NCBI RefSeq assembly: GCF_002914585.1 | Contig: NZ_PDDM01000001.1 | Coordinates: forward strand, 186,001 to 250,000 | DNA length: 64,000 nt | Origin: Pseudanabaena sp. BC1403 | GTDB taxonomy: Bacteria > Cyanobacteriota > Cyanobacteriia > Pseudanabaenales > Pseudanabaenaceae | Direction: 5' to 3' | Shown here: positions 52,637 through 59,528 of the stretch, in pieces | Layout of the letters: the number at the start of each line of letters is the position of its first letter | Position numbering within the stretch: position 1 is the first letter of the stretch | The notes under the pieces: generated by a model | Told to the model about the DNA's origin: nothing | The model's input: only the letters and a program-made list of their open reading frames with translations | Databases searched by the model: none | Translations under genes and position numbers: made by a program

Positions 52637-53222
52637 GCGAATTTTAATTAATAATAAAACACTGCGAAATAGACATAAAGTCGTAAAGTCGTTACTTAGA
52701 CCTCTTGCCTTAAACTTCCAAAAATTAGTTGTATCACCTTATGGTCGTAGTACAACGGAATATATAGTCGTGGCAAAAGATAATATATCAAAGTCTGATG
52801 CTCGTTACGATGAGATGAGATTTAGGACTATTGGTGAATTACGTGCTATGTATTACGAAAGATGGTTCAAAATTCCTCAGAATAGAGAAGAATTATTCTA
52901 TCTAGATAGAGCATATCTTCATTTTTATACGATTGAAACATCTAAATCTGAAGAGAAAGAGTTTGCGCTTCTCCATTGTGATCCAAATGAACCAGATAAC
53001 GCTGCTCATGCAAAATACAAGCAAAGTTTGCATCTACATATAGAATGTTCAGATTCGTCTTGCTATCCACATTGTCATATTTGGCCACATGCACACATTG
53101 CTTTAAATACAGGCTATCTTAACCATGTGCTTAAAGATATAGATTCTCTAACACAAGCTGTAAAAGAAGCGATATATATGCTCAAGGAAGAGGTATTAGA
53201 CCCACTCAGTAAACATACATAA
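52620..53222 (+). CDS. Unrecognised partner of the DNA methyltransferase
   Basis: 200 residues from the ATG at 52620, overlapping the methyltransferase end by 17 bp with GAGG upstream, so the two are translated together. The N-terminal part is basic. The C-terminal part is rich in His and Cys (LHLHIECSDSSCYPHCHIWP, then HAHIALNTGYLNHVL), suggestive of a metal site. Restriction endonuclease subunit, antitoxin-like control protein or effector are all possible. No nuclease motif could be confirmed by eye. Confidence 0.65.
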   Translation: MAHQDKRILINNKTLRNRHKVVKSLLRPLALNFQKLVVSPYGRSTTEYIVVAKDNISKSDARYDEMRFRTIGELRAMYYERWFKIPQNREELFYLDRAYLHFYTIETSKSEEKEFALLHCDPNEPDNAAHAKYKQSLHLHIECSDSSCYPHCHIWPHAHIALNTGYLNHVLKDIDSLTQAVKEAIYMLKEEVLDPLSKHT

Positions 53223-53438
53223 TCGCCAATGCCCTTGCTATGCACGAAAAACTGATGCTCTATGGCATCCGCTATCGTCCCAATTACAAAAGGCTCAATA
53301 GGTGTTTCAGGGAGGTACTTTAGCTTAAATAGCTGAAATGCTTGATGTGCAATAGTTTTAGCCTCGGAGGGATTCGATGTTTGAAACACCTGTCATTAAA
53401 AGTACTGAGCCGTTTATCTTGTTTGACCTCCCCGAAAT

Positions 53439-55162
53439 CCTACATTCAGCAGGTTAAATTTAAAATAAGGTATTTTTAATTAAGAGCAATCAAAATAGCC
53501 AAATGCCTCAGATAGACGTACAAGACATAGACCATCTAGGTATAATTGCTGGGATAGTAGATGAAATCGGGATAGTAGAAATCATAGATCGGGAGCTAGG
53601 AAGCCATCCGCAAGAGAAAGTAAGTGCGGGGCAAGTGGTGAAAGCGATGATATTGAACTGCATGGGTTTCTTGACGGCCCCTTTGTATTTATTCAGTGAC
53701 TTTTTTTTAGGAAAAGCGACAGAACATCTAATCGGAGCAGGAGTAAAAGCAGAATATTTGAACGATAGTCGCTTGGGGAGAGTGATGGATCAACTATACG
53801 CATATGGCATCACGCTAATATTTGTGAAGATAGCGACAGAGATGTGTAAACGATTTGGAGTAAGCGTCAAGAATACGCATCTTGATGGCACAAGTATGTC
53901 AGTGCATGGGAAGTATCAAACAACGGAAACAGGAGAAGAAAATTTAGTCGAAGATGACTCAGCCGAGCCAGTAGCGATCGCAATTACGCAAGGATACTCA
54001 CGAGACCATCGCCCAGACTTGAAACAATTTACATGGCATTTACTGACTAGTGAAGAAGAAGGAATCCCCATATTCATGAATATTGCAGATGGGAACAAAA
54101 CAGACCAGAGCGCTTTTCCAGAGGTAATCAAAGCATTTCAGGCAGAATGGGAAGGAGAACAACCAGACTTGTACGTAATGGATGCAGCCTTCTATAGTGA
54201 AGCAAATCTGAGGGAATTTGGTCATAGCATCAATTGGATTAGCCGAGTACCAGCAACGATAAAAGCCGCACAGGAATTAATCCAAACTATATTGCCTGAA
54301 CAATTCAGTGAGCAGAAAGACCACAAAGGTTATCGTTTTTGCGTAGTCTGTAGTACTTATGCGGGTATCAAACAGCAATGGATTGTTGTCGAAAGCCAAC
54401 AACGCATGGAATCCGACCTCAAAACTTTATCGAAGCAGATAGAGAAAGCCTTAAAAGAGAAAGATAAAGGTCTAAAGAGCTTAATGAATAAAAGTTTTGC
54501 CTGTGAAGCTGATGCCCTCAGTGCGATCACGGACTTTGAGAAAACGCTGAATTACCACAGTCTTGATGAACCTAAAATCCTTGCTCAACCGCATTATTCG
54601 CAAAGAGGTCGTCCCAATACTGAAGCAACTCATCATTCCTTTCACATTCAGTCAACTTTAGTCGAGAACCCTGTAATCATTGCTGTTCATCGTCAACAGG
54701 TTGGGCGCTTTATTCTTGCCACCAATTCGCTGGATTCTGAAAAATGGACTGAATGCGAAATCTTACGGGAATATAAGGGACAGCAACCTACGGAACGGGG
54801 ATTTCGCTTTCTCAAAGACCCTCTATTCTTTGCTTCCAGCGTTTTTCTCAAAAATACGAAACGGATCATGGCTTTGGCGATGATCATGACTCTTGCTCTC
54901 ATGGTCTATAGTTTGGGGCAAAGACAACTCAGACGGGCTTTAGAGAACGCCAATGCGACTCTTCCTGATCAAAAAGGTAAGCCCTCCCCTCGCCCTACTT
55001 TACGTTGGATACTTCAGTGCTTTCTCTCTGTCCATTTGGTCTTTCTTGACCATCTTAAATATCAGATTAAGCTTAATGATAGACAAAATCTAATTTTGCA
55101 GTTTCTCGGAGCCTCTTCTCGTAAATATTATTTTTTGTCTTAAATAACCTGCTGAATGTAGG
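53439..55162 (+). mobile_element. IS1634-family insertion sequence, complete
   Basis: 18-bp perfect terminal inverted repeats at 53439-53456 (CCTACATTCAGCAGGTTA) and 55145-55162 bound 1724 bp. A 6-bp target duplication CGAAAT flanks it (53433-53438 and 55163-55168). It encloses one intact transposase gene. Perfect ends and duplication indicate recent insertion. It landed downstream of the methyltransferase partner gene without disrupting an obvious ORF. Confidence 0.93.
53503..55143 (+). CDS. IS1634-family transposase
   Basis: 546 residues, full length. It has the family N-terminus (DIDHLGIIAGIVDEIGIVEIID), the DDE catalytic segments HLDGTSMSVHGKY and YVMDAAFYSEANL, and the late Glu region YKGQQPTERGFRFLKDPLFF. 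It catalyses cut-and-paste movement of the surrounding element. It starts 46 bp inside the left inverted repeat. No frameshift is seen, so it may be active. Confidence 0.95.
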   Translation: MPQIDVQDIDHLGIIAGIVDEIGIVEIIDRELGSHPQEKVSAGQVVKAMILNCMGFLTAPLYLFSDFFLGKATEHLIGAGVKAEYLNDSRLGRVMDQLYAYGITLIFVKIATEMCKRFGVSVKNTHLDGTSMSVHGKYQTTETGEENLVEDDSAEPVAIAITQGYSRDHRPDLKQFTWHLLTSEEEGIPIFMNIADGNKTDQSAFPEVIKAFQAEWEGEQPDLYVMDAAFYSEANLREFGHSINWISRVPATIKAAQELIQTILPEQFSEQKDHKGYRFCVVCSTYAGIKQQWIVVESQQRMESDLKTLSKQIEKALKEKDKGLKSLMNKSFACEADALSAITDFEKTLNYHSLDEPKILAQPHYSQRGRPNTEATHHSFHIQSTLVENPVIIAVHRQQVGRFILATNSLDSEKWTECEILREYKGQQPTERGFRFLKDPLFFASSVFLKNTKRIMALAMIMTLALMVYSLGQRQLRRALENANATLPDQKGKPSPRPTLRWILQCFLSVHLVFLDHLKYQIKLNDRQNLILQFLGASSRKYYFLS

Positions 55163-55199
55163 CGAAATACCTATAGAGCCTTATTTATTAGGTGATCGC

Positions 55200-55254
55200 A
55201 CAGATGGACACAACAAAGCGATCACCAAGTCAGCGCTTTGTTGTGTCCATCTGT
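55200..55254. repeat. 21-bp hairpin
   Basis: Perfect arms 55200-55220 and 55234-55254 with a 13-nt loop. It lies downstream of the leftward gene ending at 55273 and is a probable terminator for it. Confidence 0.8.
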
Positions 55255-55272
55255 AACAATTCAAGGATGAAT

Positions 55273-55563
55273 TTACAAAACTGTAATGTGGTTTTCTGGA
55301 ACTTCTAGCACTTCACCAGATTGAGTTTTTATAGTGCAAATTTTGATAATTAAACCGTCAAATTCTTCTTTAGAGCGTTTAATAACCGTGCAAAGTTTAC
55401 CGTTATACCAAGCTTGAGAAGTGGTTAGAGCCTGTTTAGGTTTTGTGTCTGCGGGTACGGTTGCGATACTACCTAGAATGTTTAGAGTTAACTGTCTGCT
55501 AGCTGTCTGTTTTGGTGCTGTAGTTTGCGCTGGTACTAGATCGGGAATGAGTGATAGTTGCAT
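55273..55563 (-). CDS. Hypothetical protein of the mobile element
   Basis: 96 residues, no signal peptide. Thr/Ala/Gln-rich N-terminus (PAQTTAPKQTASRQL). The C-terminal half (AWYNGKLCTVIKRSKEEFDGLIIKICTIKTQSGEVLEVPENHITVL) looks like a small SH3-like barrel. It is the last of four minus-strand genes that start opposite the ParB-like gene. A hairpin (55597-55607/55617-55627, HIP1-based) separates it from the gene at 55834. Function unknown. Confidence 0.6.
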   Translation of the reverse strand: MQLSLIPDLVPAQTTAPKQTASRQLTLNILGSIATVPADTKPKQALTTSQAWYNGKLCTVIKRSKEEFDGLIIKICTIKTQSGEVLEVPENHITVL

Positions 55564-55636
55564 AATAGATTAATTCTGATTGTAATAATTTTGAGTGCGA
55601 TCGCCTAGTTATGAGATAGGCGATCGCTATTTGTTT

Positions 55637-55834
55637 TTAATACCAAGAAACCTTGGAGGGATCGTATTTTACTTGGCAAGGTAAAATAGACCTCTCAAGT
55701 GCCCATAAGTAAAGCTCTGTATCGATGTAGGGCAGATCGTAGCGTTCTGAAAACAGCCAATGCTTAGAGCTTGAGATAATCCATCTAACCCCAATAGACC
55801 AAGCCAAAAAATGTACCTTTGCAGAATGATTCAT
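55637..55834 (-). CDS. Small hypothetical protein
   Basis: 65 residues, rich in Trp and Tyr (AWSIGVRWIISSSKHWLFSERY). It starts 3 bp after the preceding stop in the leftward operon, which is the main support for it being real. No family. Confidence 0.5.
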   Translation of the reverse strand: MNHSAKVHFLAWSIGVRWIISSSKHWLFSERYDLPYIDTELYLWALERSILPCQVKYDPSKVSWY

Positions 55835-55837
55835 AGT

Positions 55838-56053
55838 CTATCCTTGATAAGTTTTGCCATCAATAGAAACTGATGTCACTATAGACATCTCTTCAAAAGG
55901 GAACGGCTTTGTATTGAAATGCTTGCCTAGAAAATATTCACAGATACTTTCATCAGTGCCATTAATAGCGGTTGACCATGTATAGCCGTTTTCCGTCGTA
56001 ACGGTTGCAAGGCGAAAGCCTTGTTTTTGGTAATGTTCAGTGAGACTCATCAT
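55838..56053 (-). CDS. Small hypothetical protein
   Basis: 71 residues, alternating beta pattern (FRLATVTTENGYTWSTAINGT...IVTSVSIDGKTYQG), perhaps a small beta-barrel. It lies between two genes of the leftward operon, with gaps of 3 and 8 bp. No known family. Start at 56053 or the next ATG at 56050. Confidence 0.55.
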   Translation of the reverse strand: MMSLTEHYQKQGFRLATVTTENGYTWSTAINGTDESICEYFLGKHFNTKPFPFEEMSIVTSVSIDGKTYQG

Positions 56054-56061
56054 TTATGCCC

Positions 56062-56247
56062 TTACTTGCTAAAGCTTGAAAGATCGAAAAGAGCGGAACC
56101 AAGAAGAGCTAGTTTCTTGATAGGTTTCCAAGTCTGTTCTTGAGAGCCATCCCATTGAATAAGAGCCATTTTGCCCTTAACTTCTAGTACTGTCCCGATC
56201 TGGTTTTCACGCTTACCAGTTCCCATAATGCGATCGTCTTTTTTCAT
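56062..56247 (-). CDS. Small KOW/SH3-like hypothetical protein
   Basis: 61 residues. The segment MGTGKRENQIGTVLEVKGKMALIQWDGS has the KOW-like pattern (basic, GTV, K.G.ALI.WDG) of small nucleic-acid-binding barrels. It is first in the leftward operon and is driven from the operator shared with the ParB-like gene. Confidence 0.6.
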   Translation of the reverse strand: MKKDDRIMGTGKRENQIGTVLEVKGKMALIQWDGSQEQTWKPIKKLALLGSALFDLSSFSK

Positions 56248-56264
56248 TGCTATACCTATGTTTT

Positions 56265-56326
56265 AATAGCGTAATGCTATTGACTTTAGAGCAGTAATCT
56301 AATATTGTCAATAGTGTAACGCTATT
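56265..56326. promoter_or_regulatory. Overlapping divergent promoters with two palindromic sites
   Basis: Two 17-bp sites, AATAGCGTAATGCTATT (56265-56281) and AATAGTGTAACGCTATT (56310-56326), flank a 28-bp core. Rightward: -35 TTGACT (56280-56285), -10 TATTGT (56303-56308), 17-bp spacer. Leftward: -35 TTGACA (56311-56306), -10 TAAAGT (56288-56283), 17-bp spacer. Each -35 overlaps the opposite -10, so one bound protein at either palindrome should shut both promoters. Confidence 0.8.
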
Positions 56327-56336
56327 AAATTAAGCC

Positions 56337-57533
56337 GTGAGTCAGCAATTACATTTTTTCAATCCATCACAAACGGAACTCGATCTAGAGTTGCCTAAAC
56401 GTGGAAACCCAAATTTTAAAAACAAATATTTTGCGGGCAAGACTAAACCTGTAAGGATACCGATCGCTTTAGTTAACCAAGTCCAAAATTATCTAGAGAG
56501 TCTTGAGATAGGAAATCAGCAAAGCTTTATTCCAGAAAATGAAGTATGCAAGATTAGCGTTACGCTATTAAAACTCGATCCTAAGAGGTTTCAATATAAG
56601 CTCGTTCATGGCTCTACAGGCTCTACAGGGAGTTTGAGAGAGATTAAGCAATGGGATAGCAATCTAGCGGGTTTAATTTTGGTATGGCGCGATCCTTTTG
56701 ACCGTAAAACCTATGTGGTTAATGGTCACAATCGCGTAACCCTAGCGATGAATTTAGGTGTTAGTGATTTATGGGTTAGATATATCAATGCTGATACAGA
56801 TATAGAAGCAAGGGCGATCGGTGCGCTTGCAAATATTGCTGATGACAATGGCACTGCGATAGACGCTGGTAAGTTCTTTCGAGACAGAAAGTTAAGCGCT
56901 GGGAACTTGCCTAAAAATATCGACATGAAAAAAACGATCTGCTCGCAAGGTTTAGCGATCGCCAATCTACATGATGATTTATTTGACTATCTAGTACAAG
57001 GTGAGATGAGTTTAGCGATCGCTGTTGCCATTGGTGAGACATTGCCAGATCGAGATCTGCAAGTTGATTTGTATGAACTACTTAAAAAAGAGAGACGCAA
57101 TATCAGCGCTGATGTAATTCGAGAGCTAGCTGATATCGTGCTAAATGCCTCTAGACAGAATAGCGTAACGCTATTTGATTTAGGTTGTTTTATGGCTAGC
57201 AATGCCTTACAACTTGCAGAATTACAGGCTTATATCAAACAGCGATTGTCACGCGATCGCCGCCTATTTCGCACCGTCGCAAAGTCTCGCAATGCGGAAA
57301 GTTTGAGCCGTGCTAATAACCACATTGACCGTGATAAATCTGCACAAATTGCTGATGAGAGCGATTATGTTTTGAGGTTATTTGATGAGTTAAAGGCTTA
57401 TAAAAATAGCGTTACGCTATTGCTTAATGAGTTTGCTGATAGGTTAGGCAATGGCGAAAATTGCAAGGATGATTGCTATACAGCTATTTGTGAATATCTC
57501 ACTAGCGTGACTTTGCGAGATTTGGCAGCATAG
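56337..57533 (+). CDS. ParB/Sulfiredoxin-fold DNA-binding-like protein
   Basis: 398 residues from a GTG start. N-terminal module GNPNFKNKYFAGKTKPVRIP (about 22-41), then a ParB/Srx-type nuclease-fold segment around residues 105-150 with NGHNRVTLAMNLG (GHxR box). Helical and HTH-like parts follow (GLAIANLHDDLFDYLVQGEMSLAIAVAIGE resembles ParB helix-turn-helix), then a charged C-terminus. The likely role is binding the surrounding 17-bp palindromes for partition or transcription control. Three further copies lie inside the gene (56553, 57159, 57405), read in frame as SVTL, NSVTLF and NSVTLL. No ParA is visible in the window. A 21-bp hairpin (57526-57572) ends it. Confidence 0.75.
   Translation: MSQQLHFFNPSQTELDLELPKRGNPNFKNKYFAGKTKPVRIPIALVNQVQNYLESLEIGNQQSFIPENEVCKISVTLLKLDPKRFQYKLVHGSTGSTGSLREIKQWDSNLAGLILVWRDPFDRKTYVVNGHNRVTLAMNLGVSDLWVRYINADTDIEARAIGALANIADDNGTAIDAGKFFRDRKLSAGNLPKNIDMKKTICSQGLAIANLHDDLFDYLVQGEMSLAIAVAIGETLPDRDLQVDLYELLKKERRNISADVIRELADIVLNASRQNSVTLFDLGCFMASNALQLAELQAYIKQRLSRDRRLFRTVAKSRNAESLSRANNHIDRDKSAQIADESDYVLRLFDELKAYKNSVTLLLNEFADRLGNGENCKDDCYTAICEYLTSVTLRDLAA
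56553..56569. repeat. 17-bp palindromic site, intragenic copy 1
   Basis: ATTAGCGTTACGCTATT, one mismatch to AATAGCGTNACGCTATT, inside the ParB-like gene, read as ISVTLL. Confidence 0.8.
57159..57175. repeat. 17-bp palindromic site, intragenic copy 2
   Basis: AATAGCGTAACGCTATT, a perfect match inside the ParB-like gene, read as NSVTLF. Confidence 0.85.
57405..57421. repeat. 17-bp palindromic site, intragenic copy 3
   Basis: AATAGCGTTACGCTATT, a perfect match inside the ParB-like gene, read as NSVTLL. Confidence 0.85.
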
Positions 57534-57572
57534 GAAGGCGATCGCAGATTTTGCGATCGCCTTCCTATGCTG
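57526..57572. terminator. Terminator after the ParB-like gene
   Basis: Perfect 21-bp stem 57526-57546/57552-57572 with loop GATTT, containing GCGATCGC on both arms. It overlaps the last codons of the ParB-like gene. Confidence 0.85.
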
Positions 57573-57634
57573 GTTTCCTCATTAGTGAGGTTAGTAAAAT
57601 TTATTTTTAGGTTCTGATGTTATAAACCGAGATC

Positions 57635-57931
57635 TTATATCTGGCTTCTCAGAATATTTAGCTCATCAGTTGCAGGATCTACGTCCTCGCAAAATTCAAC
57701 TGCAATCTTAATTCTAACTTTGCCTTTCTTCCAAGTCGAGCCAACCATCAGTACTTCACAGTCAGCCCCATCAATTACCCAAGTTTGCTTTGTTATTTCT
57801 TCGCTCAACATTAGCTGTTGGTAAGCTAGATCAATATAGTCTTTAACCTTATATAAACTGCCATAAGTTAAAGGCATCAGAGGATCTCTAGCAATAACAC
57901 TATCAGGGAGCAGCGTGCGAAATTCAGACAT
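57635..57931 (-). CDS. KGK-domain protein
   Basis: 98 residues. The C-terminal half STWKKGKVRIKIAVEFCED carries the KGK signature (Lys-Gly-Lys followed by VRI and an EF(x)D end) of a small family found mostly in cyanobacteria and of unknown function. The N-terminal part (LTYGSLYKVKDYIDLAYQQ) is typical of the same proteins. It lies 3 bp downstream of the XRE repressor gene on the same strand, so it is co-transcribed with it. Confidence 0.75.
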   Translation of the reverse strand: MSEFRTLLPDSVIARDPLMPLTYGSLYKVKDYIDLAYQQLMLSEEITKQTWVIDGADCEVLMVGSTWKKGKVRIKIAVEFCEDVDPATDELNILRSQI

Positions 57932-57934
57932 TAG

Positions 57935-58285
57935 CTATCTCCCTGTACTCTCCGCGATAGCTAACAACTTTTCAGACACAACATGATCTATGACGGCAAT
58001 TTGATTCAAGCTCATACGCATTGATTTAATTTTCCCTACAAGACTGTCAAACTCTGAAGCTGAAGCTTTATCACCCTTAAGGCAGTCGTGCAAATTATCT
58101 AGACTCATGCCCAAAACTTTGGCAATTGCTACTAAGTTTTGATGATCAGGCTCTGAGAGGCAATTTTCCCAACCAGTTACCGCAGTATGACTTACACCAA
58201 GCATCCTAGCAAAAGCAGATTTACTCATTGAGCCTCGTTTTTGCTTTATTAACTCTGCTAGTTTTTCACGCTCTTCAAGTGTCAT
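57935..58285 (-). CDS. XRE-family HTH transcriptional regulator
   Basis: 116 residues. The N-terminal helix-turn-helix (about 8-65) is classical: LAELIKQKRGSMSKSAFARM then LGVSHTAVTGWENCLSEPD and LVAIAKVLGMSLDNLHDCL. The C-terminal 45 residues are helical and probably dimerise. It is divergent from the ribbon-helix-helix gene at 58403, with an operator array between them. This is the layout of a phage- or ICE-type maintenance repressor controlling itself and the rightward operon. Confidence 0.88.
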   Translation of the reverse strand: MTLEEREKLAELIKQKRGSMSKSAFARMLGVSHTAVTGWENCLSEPDHQNLVAIAKVLGMSLDNLHDCLKGDKASASEFDSLVGKIKSMRMSLNQIAVIDHVVSEKLLAIAESTGR

Positions 58286-58307
58286 AGCGTTGATAGATAA
58301 ATGCGTA

Positions 58308-58389
58308 CATTCAAGATTACATTAATTCATTGAATTCATGCTTGCATTATTGAATATACTCATGCAATTATTGAATGTGTAAATTCAAT
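58308..58389. promoter_or_regulatory. Operator array between XRE and RHH genes
   Basis: ATTGAAT occurs at 58329, 58349 and 58370, spaced 20-21 bp (about two helical turns). It is bracketed by inverted copies CATTCAA (58308) and ATTCAAT (58383), with CATGC blocks between. The gap 58286-58402 contains the divergent promoters of the switch. Confidence 0.7.
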
Positions 58390-58402
58390 TTTGCAAGTAG
58401 AC

Positions 58403-58597
58403 ATGTCAGCCAAAGTACCTTTACAAGCACGGATTGATCAAGACATCGACATCAAGCTACGAGAAATAGCAGCAAAGCATCGCAAACGTCCTAACGTGAT
58501 TGTTGACGCAGCGCTTCGCCATTGCTTCTCAAGTCACCATTTCTTGACAAAACTCGAAGAACAACTCACCAACAAAAAAGAAGAGATCGATCGCTAG
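58403..58597 (+). CDS. Ribbon-helix-helix (CopG/Arc-like) DNA-binding protein
   Basis: 64 residues from the ATG at 58403; an upstream TTG at 58391 is less likely. The pattern VPLQARIDQDIDIKLREIAA then KRPNVIVDAALRHCF is the strand-helix-helix of MetJ/Arc repressors. The last 15 residues are charged. It is the counterpart of the XRE repressor in a divergent switch and could also be the excision or replication regulator. A hairpin with T-run (58574-58627) follows at once. Confidence 0.78.
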   Translation: MSAKVPLQARIDQDIDIKLREIAAKHRKRPNVIVDAALRHCFSSHHFLTKLEEQLTNKKEEIDR

Positions 58598-58627
58598 TTA
58601 CGAGCTAGGCAATCGACCTCTTCTTTT
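58574..58627 (+). terminator. Terminator after the RHH gene
   Basis: Imperfect long stem (AAAAAAGAAGAG...CTAG against CTAG...CTCTTCTTTTTT) with a terminal T-run, overlapping the 3-prime end of the RHH gene. Confidence 0.8.
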
Positions 58628-58665
58628 TTTTGCATTCAGTACCACAATTCAACGCCGAGGTAATC

Positions 58666-58863
58666 ATGCAATCAAATCATCTTAAAGCAACTTTCTATGT
58701 ATCTAACAACAGATACACATTCAGAACAAACGACGGTGTGCTTACAGGGCATTGCCATGCACCAAACCCTGCTCGGTTTCGCCGCGCCCTTGATGCACAG
58801 TACGCACTACTGATCGAGCAAGGCTACTCACCCGAAATCATCAATTCACCAATTGAAGGTTAA
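58666..58863 (+). CDS. Small hypothetical protein
   Basis: 65 residues from the ATG at 58666, with GAGG 8 nt upstream. Contains NNRYTFRTNDGVLTGHCHAP and a helical end. First gene of the rightward replication operon; its stop is 4 bp from the next start. No family recognised. Confidence 0.6.
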   Translation: MQSNHLKATFYVSNNRYTFRTNDGVLTGHCHAPNPARFRRALDAQYALLIEQGYSPEIINSPIEG

Positions 58864-58867
58864 ACCC

Positions 58868-59137
58868 ATGACAAACATGGTTAGTCTCAAAACTCGCACC
58901 GAAAACCCTGCGCTGACCTTCCATATAGATACCTATCTAGAAGCAACCAAAACCCAGCGCAAACCACACATCTCAATCCAAAGATTCATCGAACTGGATG
59001 TAGTTCGCGAAGCCGCCCTCATTCATGTAGCCATCACCGCAGGATTTATAGAGCGATCGCCCATCCAAATATTTCTCCCAACAGAAATCTGGAATCAATG
59101 CATAGACCTCATCAACCAATTGCGAGAAACACCATGA
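58868..59137 (+). CDS. Hypothetical protein
   Basis: 89 residues from the ATG at 58868 (GAAGG upstream). Mixed alpha/beta; IDTYLEATKTQRKPHISIQRFIELDVVREAAL suggests a small globular domain. It overlaps the next gene as ATGA. Function unknown. Confidence 0.6.
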   Translation: MTNMVSLKTRTENPALTFHIDTYLEATKTQRKPHISIQRFIELDVVREAALIHVAITAGFIERSPIQIFLPTEIWNQCIDLINQLRETP

Positions 59138-59382
59138 ACATAGCCACGATTTTGAGCGACCTTCCTTTACCAGTTTTAGAAGAAATTCTATCTCTATCCT
59201 CAAGCGCGAAAGCCTTACTCATGAACGAGTTAACCGATGAAGTAGCCGAAAGAATAGAAGGGTTTGAAGTTCCCAACCTCAGTGCAACTTCTACTCAATG
59301 GCTCAAATCTCTCAACACAAGGGAAACACTCGCAATCATCAAAGAACTATCCGAGCAACTGCTCTCAGAGGTGACTAAATGA
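59134..59382 (+). CDS. Hypothetical helical protein
   Basis: 82 residues from the ATG at 59134, overlapping the previous stop. Mostly helical and acidic (ILSDLPLPVLEEILSLSSSAKALLM). It overlaps the following signal-peptide gene as ATGA. No family. Confidence 0.6.
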   Translation: MNIATILSDLPLPVLEEILSLSSSAKALLMNELTDEVAERIEGFEVPNLSATSTQWLKSLNTRETLAIIKELSEQLLSEVTK

Positions 59383-59528
59383 GAGCAATCCTTCTCTCAC
59401 TACTACTCCTAGCAGCTCACTATCAACCCGCCCAAAGCTACAGCCAAGATCCTCGAAGCTGTGCCGATCCACGTACACAATACCCAAGTAATCCCCCATG
59501 TCAGAAAAACCCCGCGAACTTGAATTAA
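59379..59528 (+). CDS. 49-residue putative secreted peptide
   Basis: The ATG at 59379 overlaps the previous stop (ATGA) and the frame ends with TAA at 59526-59528, inside the next gene by 31 bp. The product MRAILLSLLLLAAHYQPAQS... has a clear signal peptide. The mature part is short, Pro/Asn/Gln-rich and has two Cys (DPRSCADPRTQYPSNPPCQKN). Overlap on both sides shows it belongs to the operon. It could be a lysis-, exclusion- or surface-related peptide; nothing decides. Confidence 0.6.
   Translation: MRAILLSLLLLAAHYQPAQSYSQDPRSCADPRTQYPSNPPCQKNPANLN

Noticed and set aside
53114-53389. Minus-strand 91-residue ORF left of IS1634
   Set aside because: Half of it is antisense to the methyltransferase partner gene and an in-frame stop precedes its GTG; no sign that the IS split a gene here.
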